From the NCBI GenBank assembly GCA_037147235.1, contig JBAWVO010000252.1, positions 1-9,380 on the forward strand: a stretch of DNA of 9,380 bases, read 5' to 3'. Position numbers and translations under genes: made by a program. The DNA comes from JANXQG01 sp037147235 (GTDB taxonomy: Bacteria; Planctomycetota; Planctomycetia; Pirellulales; Thermoguttaceae). Below the pieces are notes generated by a model, which did no database searches, was not told the DNA's origin, and was given only the letters and a program-made list of their open reading frames with translations. Below, piece by piece: positions 1 to 5,669 of this stretch; positions within the stretch are counted from its first letter, which is position 1; each line of letters begins with the position of its first letter.

Positions 1-2
1 AA

Positions 3-113
3 GCACTTCGCAATCGAACCGTCATCGTTGCTTGTGGCGTAGGCCGCGACTCGACTGGAATGCTGGTGGGCACTCACAAACGAGGCATATTCACGAAAGT
101 ACGCCTAACTTGA
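3..113 (+). pseudogene. Truncated PP-loop (PAPS reductase / N-type ATP pyrophosphatase-like) fragment
   Basis: This frame is open from the left edge and stops at TGA 111-113. It reads ...TVIVACGVGRDSTGMLVGTH..., followed by KRGI. That closely matches the N-terminal PP-loop of PAPS-reductase-family proteins, typically V(A/V)YGGGxDSTAMLxG...RGI, where the loop binds the ATP pyrophosphate. The usual second Gly of the SGG/GGG loop is changed (GVGRDST rather than GGGxDST). The protein ends about 12 residues after the loop, whereas intact members continue for some 200 residues. No continuation (for example a LxFADTG-like strand) is visible in the other frames downstream, so I read it as a decayed or truncated gene. 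The family match is from memory; the truncation is seen directly. The start lies outside the window, or the fragment begins near the edge. Confidence 0.5.
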
Positions 114-345
114 GAAATTCTCATATTCCCGCCGCTGCTGCCTAGTTGTCCTAAATTAACGCCGTGAGGGCCGGTTGATGCCCCTATTTTCTCAGGGCTT
201 ACACGATCGCTCTTGCTGACGGAAGTTTCGTATCTTATCGCAGTTACCAGCCCCAAAAGGAATTGGCAAAACCAGCATCTTCAGGGCAGAGTACGACCGA
301 TAGAATCTACGTTCCAATTGACCCTGGGATAAACTGAACCTGCCC
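114..345. other. Intergenic region upstream of the barrel gene
   Basis: I find no convincing gene in either strand here. The open frames on the minus strand (74-256 and 192-539) lack protein-like composition or a ribosome binding site, and the second runs antisense into the barrel gene. A TATAAT-like hexamer (TAGAAT, 301-306) is present but has no well-spaced -35 box. The region probably holds the promoter and 5' leader of the gene at 346, but I cannot place them. Confidence 0.4.
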
Positions 346-1368
346 ATGGAGAAGTCAACCTTGAAGCAACCGTTTCCGATGCTGCTGGTCGCCCTATTCA
401 TCGCGTGCGTGTCGCTGCGGGTGGAAGCATTTGGTGAAACGGATTCTCCTACGGCCGATACAAGCACCGAAGTGGCTTCCCTGCCGACAGATTTCGGTGA
501 CGTGCCACCTTGGTTGAATTCGGTCTGCAACGATATCAACAGGTGGCCGGTCTCTTGTTCTACGGGCAGTTCTCAGGTTGTTGGCCAGGATCTTAGTTTT
601 ACTCGTTCGCTGGCAAACGTCGAGAACAACGAATTCAGTTTTTCAACTGGCGTTCGTTATCGACAGCTTGATGAAATGCCGGAGTTGCCGGCGGAAGTGC
701 AGTCCGCATCGCTTGATCCTTGGAATGTAAACCTCGGATTACACTATTCTCAGCCGCTGGGCGACTGGAAGGCCACTACCGGCGTAAGCATCGATTCGGC
801 CAGCGATCGGCCAGCGGCAAGGCTCCGCGAAATGAACCTCGGTCTCAATGCCACGTTGCGGATGCCACAAAATGAACATAACGCCTGGATTGTCACGATC
901 AACTATACCCCAGTGAACGAAACGAGCATCCCTATGCCGGGCGTAGCCTTCAGCTACGACCCGACACCGCGTTTCCACGCCAACATTGGCCTTCCCTTTC
1001 AGTGCATCTACCGGCCCAGCGACGTCTGGGAATTCCAAGCCTCGTACATGCTCGTGCATACGATTCACGCCAAGGCCATTTACAAGGTGACCGACCGCTC
1101 CAGTTTGTTTGCAGCCTACGATTGGGCAAGCGAAATGATCGTGTTGCTGGATCTTCCGGAACCCAACTCGCATTTCTTTATCAACGACCCACGTGTTAGC
1201 ACGGGTGTGCAGACTTCGCTGCCGTGGCACTGGACGGCATTGACCTCAGTCGGTTACGTCTTTGATCGCTATCTGTTCGACGGCACTTCTCTTTCGCGGT
1301 CGAGCGTCCCAACCGCAGACTTGGGCAATGGGGCTTTTGCCTCGCTAAACGTCAATCTGCGTTATTAA
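346..1368 (+). CDS. DUF6268-like outer-membrane beta-barrel protein
   Basis: A 340-residue secreted protein. Residues 1-29 form a signal peptide: Lys near the N terminus, the hydrophobic core MLLVALFIACVSL (12-24), then a likely signal peptidase I site after VEA (28). A Cys at 21 sits in a poor lipobox context (LFIAC), so a lipoprotein is less likely. The mature part has a low-complexity Ser/Thr/Asp linker (31-50) and a Cys pair (C61, C71). Alternating amphipathic beta strands follow from about residue 83, for example FSFSTGVRY, WNVNLGLHYS and AWIVTINYTP. It ends in an aromatic C terminus (LNVNLRY), the usual sorting signal of outer-membrane barrels. Length and architecture fit the DUF6268 family I associate with planctomycetes, but this is by resemblance. 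Function is unknown; a porin or structural role is possible. The ribosome binding site is weak; a start at M12 is possible but would cost the charged N-region. Confidence 0.7.
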   Translation: MEKSTLKQPFPMLLVALFIACVSLRVEAFGETDSPTADTSTEVASLPTDFGDVPPWLNSVCNDINRWPVSCSTGSSQVVGQDLSFTRSLANVENNEFSFSTGVRYRQLDEMPELPAEVQSASLDPWNVNLGLHYSQPLGDWKATTGVSIDSASDRPAARLREMNLGLNATLRMPQNEHNAWIVTINYTPVNETSIPMPGVAFSYDPTPRFHANIGLPFQCIYRPSDVWEFQASYMLVHTIHAKAIYKVTDRSSLFAAYDWASEMIVLLDLPEPNSHFFINDPRVSTGVQTSLPWHWTALTSVGYVFDRYLFDGTSLSRSSVPTADLGNGAFASLNVNLRY

Positions 1369-1421
1369 ATAACGTCAGATCCATCTTCTCGGCAATCTGC
1401 CAATCCAATCCCTGCCTCAGA

Positions 1422-1508
1422 GTGCCGCCGCACAGCAGTCTTGGTTGTTTCTCGACGACTGTAGGCAGTCTTGTGAGGTGTCTTACCCTATTGGCCGACA
1501 CCGCCTAA
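1422..1508 (+). CDS. Possible 28-residue ORF or relic ending in the repeat
   Basis: A GTG-started frame of 28 codons ending ...LTLLADTA-stop. It is listed only because its last codons coincide with the 38-bp repeat, whose second copy (near 3557) encodes LLAETD-stop in the equivalent frame. The frame is also kept across a 3-base length difference further upstream (AGTCTT present in both copies). No good ribosome binding site precedes the GTG, and the frame is open further upstream. It may be the decayed 3' end of a duplicated gene rather than an expressed peptide. Confidence 0.15.
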   Translation: MPPHSSLGCFSTTVGSLVRCLTLLADTA

Positions 1509-1525
1509 ACCGTAACAACCTAACC
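1488..1525 (+). repeat. 38-bp imperfect direct repeat, copy 1
   Basis: Starts CTATTGGCCGA and contains the 18-base block CTAAACCGTAACAACCTA, which is identical in copy 2 (3557-3594). By my alignment 34 of 38 positions match. It ends 19 bases before the ATG at 1545, just upstream of that gene's GAGGAG ribosome binding site. It could be a regulatory element, a recombination scar, or the 3' end of a duplicated coding sequence. Confidence 0.75.
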
Positions 1526-1544
1526 CCTTTCACGAGGAGATCGA

Positions 1545-1793
1545 ATGTTCGATCCAACCGAATACATCCGCATGACATTACTGGTTAAGATCAATTCCGT
1601 GCCAGGCAGCCGAGAGGCTTTGGAAGCGAAACATGGTCAGGTATGGGACACGGATCAGTTAGGCGACGATTTCGACGTGATCGGCTTTTCCGCCCCACTC
1701 GTGGTCGTTTGCCACAAGAGTGACGACCAGAAGGGCAGTCTTCTCTTCCAGGCCGAACCACGCATCTATTTTTCCTTCGAGGCCCACAAGTAG
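1545..1793 (+). CDS. Small conserved hypothetical protein (82 aa)
   Basis: An 82-residue soluble protein with no signal peptide or membrane segment. The start is set by GAGGAG at 1534-1539, five bases before the ATG; an internal ATG at 1572 has no comparable site. The C-terminal half alternates hydrophobic residues in strand-like fashion (FDVIGFSAPLVVVCHK, then a SLLFQ...PRIYFSFEAH pattern), suggesting a small beta-rich fold. The middle holds the polar stretch AKHGQVWDTDQLGDDF. Similar short proteins seem to accompany DUF6094/helicase regions in planctomycetes, but that is from memory. It lies 64 bases upstream of the next small gene and probably shares a transcript with it. The function is unknown. 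Confidence 0.65.
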   Translation: MFDPTEYIRMTLLVKINSVPGSREALEAKHGQVWDTDQLGDDFDVIGFSAPLVVVCHKSDDQKGSLLFQAEPRIYFSFEAHK

Positions 1794-1844
1794 TTGGGCT
1801 GGAAACCCGAGTGAACTCATCCAAGTCCCGGTGTATAGATTAAC

Positions 1845-1850
1845 GAGGAG
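1845..1850 (+). promoter_or_regulatory. Ribosome binding site deciding the 1858 start
   Basis: GAGGAG, seven bases before ATG 1858. It supports this start over the in-frame ATG at 1720, which would overlap the preceding gene and lacks such a site. Confidence 0.6.
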
Positions 1851-1857
1851 AAACCAA

Positions 1858-2019
1858 ATGACCGCATACGAACGAGCCTCGCTGTGGAGCCAGATTGCAA
1901 TGGTCGCCATATCGATCCGAGACCAAGCCCGACAACAAGACCTGGTGATGGTCAAGGAGCGGCACACCCGCCTAAGCAATCTGATTGCAGCAATGGAACA
2001 GATGGAGCAAGCCCAATGA
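1858..2019 (+). CDS. Small helical hypothetical protein (53 aa)
   Basis: A 53-residue protein that looks almost entirely alpha-helical and amphipathic (Ala, Gln, Glu, Arg and Met rich). Its end resembles a short coiled coil (ERHTRLSNLIAAMEQMEQAQ). The same frame is open upstream to an ATG at 1720, but the GAGGAG at 1845-1850 and the wish to avoid a 74-base overlap favour 1858. The stop overlaps the next start as ATGA, which implies translational coupling. I do not recognise a family. A small accessory or oligomerising protein is a guess from composition only. Confidence 0.6.
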   Translation: MTAYERASLWSQIAMVAISIRDQARQQDLVMVKERHTRLSNLIAAMEQMEQAQ

Positions 2020-2171
2020 CGACCACCGTACACGTCCTTGCCTACTGTCACCGCCACGGCGAAACCGTTTCGGTCTACTCTTCCGAAGAAAAGGCCCAAA
2101 AGGCGGCAGCCCTATGCGGGACCGAAGAACATCTCACACTATGCGAATCTTTGCAGGGCATGCTCTTCTAG
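2016..2171 (+). CDS. Small hypothetical protein coupled to the 1858 gene (51 aa)
   Basis: A 51-residue protein whose ATG overlaps the preceding TGA (ATGA at 2016-2019), so it is very likely translated by re-initiation. The frame is open upstream to 1884, but that longer version runs inside the previous gene. The N terminus reads TTTVHVLAYCHRHGETVSVY, a strand, turn, strand pattern. A Ser/Glu/Ala-rich helix (SSEEKAQKAAALCG) and a short tail follow. This layout, a strand and an HG turn then S-(S/T)-E-E-K-A, recalls short phage and mobile-element proteins with a V.....HG..VSVY..EE.A pattern. No function can be assigned. Confidence 0.55.
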   Translation: MTTTVHVLAYCHRHGETVSVYSSEEKAQKAAALCGTEEHLTLCESLQGMLF

Positions 2172-2272
2172 GAAGTCCCGTCAAGCCGCCCATTTCTGTA
2201 ATGCCGCGGCGTTCCGCCGGTCCTCATCATCTGCTAATCACACCGTACACAGCTTTCACACTTAAATCACCC

Positions 2273-2278
2273 AGGAGG
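2273..2278 (+). promoter_or_regulatory. Consensus ribosome binding site (AGGAGG) for 2286
   Basis: A perfect AGGAGG, seven bases before ATG 2286. It is the strongest ribosome binding site I see in the window and fixes the start of the 383-residue gene. Confidence 0.7.
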
Positions 2279-2285
2279 CCTTATT

Positions 2286-3437
2286 ATGGGCTTAACCATT
2301 CACTATTGTATCGAAGCCAGCAAGGACTGGACCCGCCGCCAGATTCGCCAGAAACTGGAGAACACGCGGCAGTTTGCTCTATCGCTTTCGGTCGTATCCG
2401 TCAGCGAAGTTGTGGAGTTTCGGGGCAAGGACTGTCAGTATGATCCTGATCCGGCCAGCGAAGAGAAAGACCCTTATCGTTGGGCCAAAATCCAGGCCGG
2501 TCGCTATGTCGAGTCGCCCTGGCGTCCTGGTGAGTCTCGCCAGCAGGCCCCGTCGCACATGCTTTGCCTTTCAATCTACCCGGCTGAAGGCTCGGAAGAG
2601 ATGAATCTCGGTTGGTGCAGCTTTCCCCGATTCGTCTGGGGACCAGAGAAAGACCAAGCTCCCGGCTGGTCCAATGTCTTTCGCGGTACGTCCTACCGCG
2701 ACTCGGAAAAGGTGCTGCGAGCCTTTCTGAAGAAATACCATTTGGTGAAGATCCCTGACAAACGGGGCAGTCGAGGGCGGATGTGGGGGCACAGTGAACT
2801 GCTGCACTATACGCCAGGCGGTGGCGTCTCGATCCGCTCCGGCCGCTACCTCAGTCATCGCCGTGGATACAGTCCCAGCTACGTCGAGTTGCAAATCGAC
2901 GATTACGCCCAGCACGAGATCCGCTTTCGCTTTCGCGGCACCATCGACGAGGCCCGCGTGCTGTTTGCCAGCAGCCAGTTCAAGGCCGACCTGGAGGAGA
3001 TCATCCATGGCAAGGAGTATGTGATTCCGGCTGCCCACGGAGTCTGGTCTTCGTTCTGCAAGACGCAGTACGCCAATGACCCGAGGGTTGGCGGCTGGGC
3101 CAACTTCCAGCGTGCTCATCTTTCGGTCTTGGCCATCCTGGAGCACATGCAGCAGATCGGCTTCAAGGTCGAGGTCAACGACGAAAGCGATTTCTGGGAG
3201 CATCGCGACCTGGAGGCACTGGCGAAAACGATCGGCGAATGGGATGCCATGATCGCCGGGATGGCAGGAGTTCTAAAGGACACTGCGGAAGCCAACGGCC
3301 AAAGCCTTGATTCACCGATGTTGGGTCGCCCCGATTTTGAGAAGCTCGAAGTTCAAGCGTTCAAGATCGACAGCCTGGCCGGACACCTGGCAAAGCTGCG
3401 TGAGGCATTGGTGCCGCAGGCGAACGTGCCTGTTTGA
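2286..3437 (+). CDS. Uncharacterised conserved protein of the 'MGLTIHY' type (383 aa)
   Basis: A 383-residue cytoplasmic protein with no signal peptide or membrane segment, and the best ribosome binding site in the window. It opens with MGLTIHYCIE. Conserved-looking stretches are the acidic segment around CQYDPDPASEEKDPYRW (50-66), WCSFPRF (110-116), and a C-terminal block (253-327) that starts with VWSSFCKTQYAND and continues through HLSVLAILEHMQQIGF to DESDFWEHRDLEALAKTIGEW. I remember uncharacterised proteins with the same opening and with SFCKTQYA...VSDEGxFWExRD blocks in planctomycetes and other bacteria, often in several copies per genome, but cannot search to confirm. No catalytic motif is obvious. 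The next gene follows after a 196-base gap. Confidence 0.75.
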   Translation: MGLTIHYCIEASKDWTRRQIRQKLENTRQFALSLSVVSVSEVVEFRGKDCQYDPDPASEEKDPYRWAKIQAGRYVESPWRPGESRQQAPSHMLCLSIYPAEGSEEMNLGWCSFPRFVWGPEKDQAPGWSNVFRGTSYRDSEKVLRAFLKKYHLVKIPDKRGSRGRMWGHSELLHYTPGGGVSIRSGRYLSHRRGYSPSYVELQIDDYAQHEIRFRFRGTIDEARVLFASSQFKADLEEIIHGKEYVIPAAHGVWSSFCKTQYANDPRVGGWANFQRAHLSVLAILEHMQQIGFKVEVNDESDFWEHRDLEALAKTIGEWDAMIAGMAGVLKDTAEANGQSLDSPMLGRPDFEKLEVQAFKIDSLAGHLAKLREALVPQANVPV

Positions 3438-3518
3438 CGTGTGATTGAACCCAAGTAAATCAAAAGGGAGAATATCCGTCTGACTCGGCGGCTCTGGAAA
3501 AGCTACGGGAGTTAGGCC

Positions 3519-3584
3519 ATGACCATTCAAAGCCTACAAGTCTTCGACCAGCACCGCTATTGGCCGAAACAGACTAAACCGTAA
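3519..3584 (+). CDS. Possible 21-residue small ORF ending inside the repeat
   Basis: An ATG-started ORF, MTIQSLQVFDQHRYWPKQTK plus a final P, with GGGAG at 3507-3511 seven bases upstream. The spacing is good, but the peptide is short. Its last codons (YWPKQTKP-stop) lie in the 38-bp repeat; copy 1 encodes YWPTPPKP-stop in the same frame without a start. The alternative frame through the same DNA ends SLRPAPLLAETD-stop and keeps conservative differences between the two copies, so this ORF may be fortuitous. A leader peptide upstream of the 3634 gene is possible. Confidence 0.25.
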   Translation: MTIQSLQVFDQHRYWPKQTKP

Positions 3585-3594
3585 CAACCTAGCC
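3557..3594 (+). repeat. 38-bp imperfect direct repeat, copy 2
   Basis: CTATTGGCCGA followed, after a variable 6 bases, by the 18-base block CTAAACCGTAACAACCTA shared with 1488-1525. The copies lie about 2.07 kb apart in the same orientation. This one ends 39 bases before the ATG at 3634. The two copies bracket the small-gene cluster and the 383-residue gene. Confidence 0.75.
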
Positions 3595-3633
3595 ATGAGC
3601 GGTCCCCGCAATCCAGAACAACCAAGGTAAAAC

Positions 3634-3915
3634 ATGAACGCCCAACCTCCGTACAAATGCGTCTTGAAGGATGTATCCGACTGCCATTCCGGCAAGCAGC
3701 CGGTAACCGTGTCCGTAGAAAATCACAACTTGGCCTTAATCGTCCATCCTGAAGGATACGGGGTGTATGACGACGATTCGGCCCCGATCCTTTTGGAGCG
3801 GCATGAGGGCAAGTTGCGGCTGATCGTGTGGGCCGACATCAACGACCAGGAACCAACTCACATCATCGGCCTGGAAGGTGCCAAGGTCGATATGCGGCAG
3901 GAAACATCGGCATAA
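3634..3915 (+). CDS. Small hypothetical protein (93 aa)
   Basis: A 93-residue soluble protein with no signal peptide. A modest AAGG (3624-3627) precedes the ATG by six bases. After an N-terminal polar stretch with two Cys (C9, C17), the sequence alternates strands and turns: VTVSVENHNLALIVHPEGYG, DDDSAPILLERHEGKLRLIV, then a tail (PTHIIGLEGAKVDMRQE). This suggests a small all-beta domain. It stands about 100 bases upstream of the methyltransferase-like gene on the same strand and probably belongs to the same transcript. I do not recognise the family. Confidence 0.6.
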   Translation: MNAQPPYKCVLKDVSDCHSGKQPVTVSVENHNLALIVHPEGYGVYDDDSAPILLERHEGKLRLIVWADINDQEPTHIIGLEGAKVDMRQETSA

Positions 3916-4018
3916 CCTGGATCGACAATGTTTCCGCAGTGCCGTCGCTCGGCATGCCACCCCTTCGTTCCCAATTACCCCGAAATCAAACAGCTTTGCC
4001 ACAGGAGACCCCTAAACA

Positions 4019-5029
4019 ATGGCCCGGCTCATGTCACAGATTAAAGGCGGATATTATGCTGCCGACCCAGTTGCCGTTGCTGCCGTGCTCGATCGGCTAA
4101 TACCGCCTGAAACAGGAGAATGCCTCATCTTGGACCCTTGTGCCGGAGAAGGACATGCACTTCGGCAGCTTGCCCAGGGGCTTCATGCAGTGCCTTATGG
4201 CATCGAGCTATCTGAAGATCGTGCTGCAATAGTGCGGGAATCGTTACCCGAAGATCAGGCATTGGCACCCGCTGATTTCCTTCGCTGTGCGATCAGTTAC
4301 CACGCGTTCTCGTTTGTCTGGTGCAATCCGCCGTATGACTACGCCACGGGCGGTGAAGGTCGTGTAGAAACTCAGTTTATCGAACGGGCTGCCCAATTGC
4401 TGGCGGAGAATGGCGTCCTGGCGTTGGTCTGCCCGCATGACGTAGCCGACAGCTACCAGACGAGCGAATTCTTCGAGCAGTATTTTTATGACATCTCAGC
4501 GATGCCGTTTCCCGCCGAAGCCTGCAAGTACAACGAGACGATCATCTTGGGCCGCAAAGGCAAGCAGCCGCGTGCTGTCAATCACAGGGATTGCCCTTAT
4601 GACTGGCTGGAAAAGCGGATGGAAGACCATTTCGTCTACAAGGTGCCAGCCGGACAGCGACCACGGTTCTTCCGCAAGACCGAGCCAACCGACACGGAAT
4701 TAGTCAGGCTGGTGACACAAAGCCCGCTACGGTTTCATATCGAGAGACCGGCAGACAAGCTGAACTATCGCCCAAGGCCGCCTATGAGCCCTGGCATCGG
4801 CCATCGGGCAATGCTTTTGGCAAGCGGGCATATCGACGGGCTGATCTGTCCGACCGATGAACCACCGCACGTCATTCGCGGAACCGCTGCCAAGGACCAG
4901 TACGTCGCTTCCTGCGATGAGAGCGAAGCAGAAGACGGCAGCGTCACGACCAAAACAGTCATTTCCGAGCGTACGCGTCTGGTGGTGCGAATCTTGGACT
5001 CGGAAGGAACCCTAACAACCTTGGAGTAA
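4019..5029 (+). CDS. DUF6094-like adenine-type methyltransferase fold protein
   Basis: A 336-residue protein with the hallmarks of a class I SAM-dependent methyltransferase of the N6-adenine type. GGYYAADP (10-17) stands where adenine methylases carry motif X. LDPCAGEGHALRQLA (38-52) is motif I, the SAM-binding Gly loop. GIELSEDRA (61-69) has the acidic residue (E63) that usually contacts the SAM ribose. NPPY (103-106) is the catalytic motif IV. The C-terminal third (after about 200) has no recognisable methylase element and may bind DNA or a partner. I associate this layout with DUF6094, whose substrate is not established to my knowledge. The start has GGAG 11 bases upstream. The stop is two bases before the next ATG, so it is coupled to the 202-residue gene and likely to the helicase. 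DNA modification or an RNA/protein target are both possible. Confidence 0.75.
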   Translation: MARLMSQIKGGYYAADPVAVAAVLDRLIPPETGECLILDPCAGEGHALRQLAQGLHAVPYGIELSEDRAAIVRESLPEDQALAPADFLRCAISYHAFSFVWCNPPYDYATGGEGRVETQFIERAAQLLAENGVLALVCPHDVADSYQTSEFFEQYFYDISAMPFPAEACKYNETIILGRKGKQPRAVNHRDCPYDWLEKRMEDHFVYKVPAGQRPRFFRKTEPTDTELVRLVTQSPLRFHIERPADKLNYRPRPPMSPGIGHRAMLLASGHIDGLICPTDEPPHVIRGTAAKDQYVASCDESEAEDGSVTTKTVISERTRLVVRILDSEGTLTTLE

Positions 5030-5031
5030 GC

Positions 5032-5640
5032 ATGGCGGACGAGATTGAACTTCCGCAGTTGATTGTGAAGACCGACAAGAGCCAGTTCCGTCTACGCTGC
5101 CATGCGGTGGCTTGGGCTGGCGAATATGGTGGCACAGTGAAAATACATCGGCGGCACTCCCGAGACTTCCCGGGGCTTCTGTTGCTCAGTGCCACCGGGC
5201 CCGATACATCCATCAAGTCGGCAAGGGCCACATTGTATCAGCCCGACGTCGCAGCCGAGTTCATTCTGAACGATGGCGACAAGACCCCGCAGATAATCAA
5301 AGCGAGAACCACTTTCGATGGTAAGCCGGTGACTTACCATGCCGCCGTGACGAAGCTAGCCCCGGGTGTAATCCACTTGGTCGCCTTGGCGAACATTCCG
5401 GGACTCATGCCCAACATGAGCGATGATCATCTTTGGACTGAATTGTCTGGGACGCGATATACGACACCCCTTCTACGCTCTTGGATTCCCTGGCTGAAGC
5501 AAGCCATGATCGAAAGCGGCGGCATTGTTGTTGCCAAGGGCTTTGCGTCCACCGTGGGCGTGCTGAAGACCGAACCCGACGAATTGGATGTTCTGATTGC
5601 GTCGGGCGTTAAAGAGGGCCACCTGCGTATGGTGGCATAG
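5032..5640 (+). CDS. Uncharacterised protein between methyltransferase and helicase (202 aa)
   Basis: A 202-residue soluble protein whose ATG follows the methyltransferase stop by two bases; GGAG at 5023-5026 lies in the end of that upstream gene, so translation is probably coupled. The N-terminal half looks beta-rich (ELPQLIVKTDKSQFRLRCHA, then strands around residues 33-60). The C-terminal half has a probable helix with Trp residues (LLRSWIPWLKQAMIESGG, about 145-162) and ends in a mixed segment (STVGVLKTEPDELDVLIASG). No catalytic motif, zinc ligand set or membrane segment is visible, and I do not recognise a family. Its tight placement between a methylase-like gene and a helicase suggests an obligate partner, for example a specificity or adaptor subunit. 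That is inference from position only. Confidence 0.65.
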   Translation: MADEIELPQLIVKTDKSQFRLRCHAVAWAGEYGGTVKIHRRHSRDFPGLLLLSATGPDTSIKSARATLYQPDVAAEFILNDGDKTPQIIKARTTFDGKPVTYHAAVTKLAPGVIHLVALANIPGLMPNMSDDHLWTELSGTRYTTPLLRSWIPWLKQAMIESGGIVVAKGFASTVGVLKTEPDELDVLIASGVKEGHLRMVA

Positions 5641-5669
5641 TTCAACCAACAACGCAGGAGACCTTTTCG

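Noticed and set aside
263..306. Promoter with TTGGCA (263-268) and TAGAAT (301-306)
   Set aside because: The spacer is 32 bases, far outside the usual 16-18, and planctomycete promoter rules are uncertain.
739..1230. Antisense 163-codon frame opposite the barrel gene
   Set aside because: The + strand protein has a signal peptide, alternating beta strands and an aromatic C terminus; the antisense product has none of these.
1720..1857. Longer version of the 53-residue gene starting at 1720
   Set aside because: It would overlap the preceding gene by 74 bases, while GAGGAG is ideally placed for the ATG at 1858.
2190..2230. Hairpin CGGCG-TTC-CGCCG as a terminator after the small-gene trio
   Set aside because: The stem is only five pairs and no T-run follows; it is not enough to call a terminator.
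2571..3203. Antisense open frame of 210 codons opposite the 383-residue gene
   Set aside because: It lies wholly inside the gene with the consensus AGGAGG site; the Val/Ala/Asp-rich composition is typical of an antisense shadow.
3928..4041. ATG-started 37-codon frame in the gap before the methylase (FVPNYPEIKQLCHRR)
   Set aside because: No ribosome binding site, it overlaps the methylase start, and another frame through the same DNA is just as open.
5012..5020. Third copy of the repeat motif (CTAACAACC at the end of the methylase gene)
   Set aside because: Only about 11 of 12 bases match in the local stretch, with none of the rest of the 38-bp unit, and it is inside a coding sequence; chance is enough.
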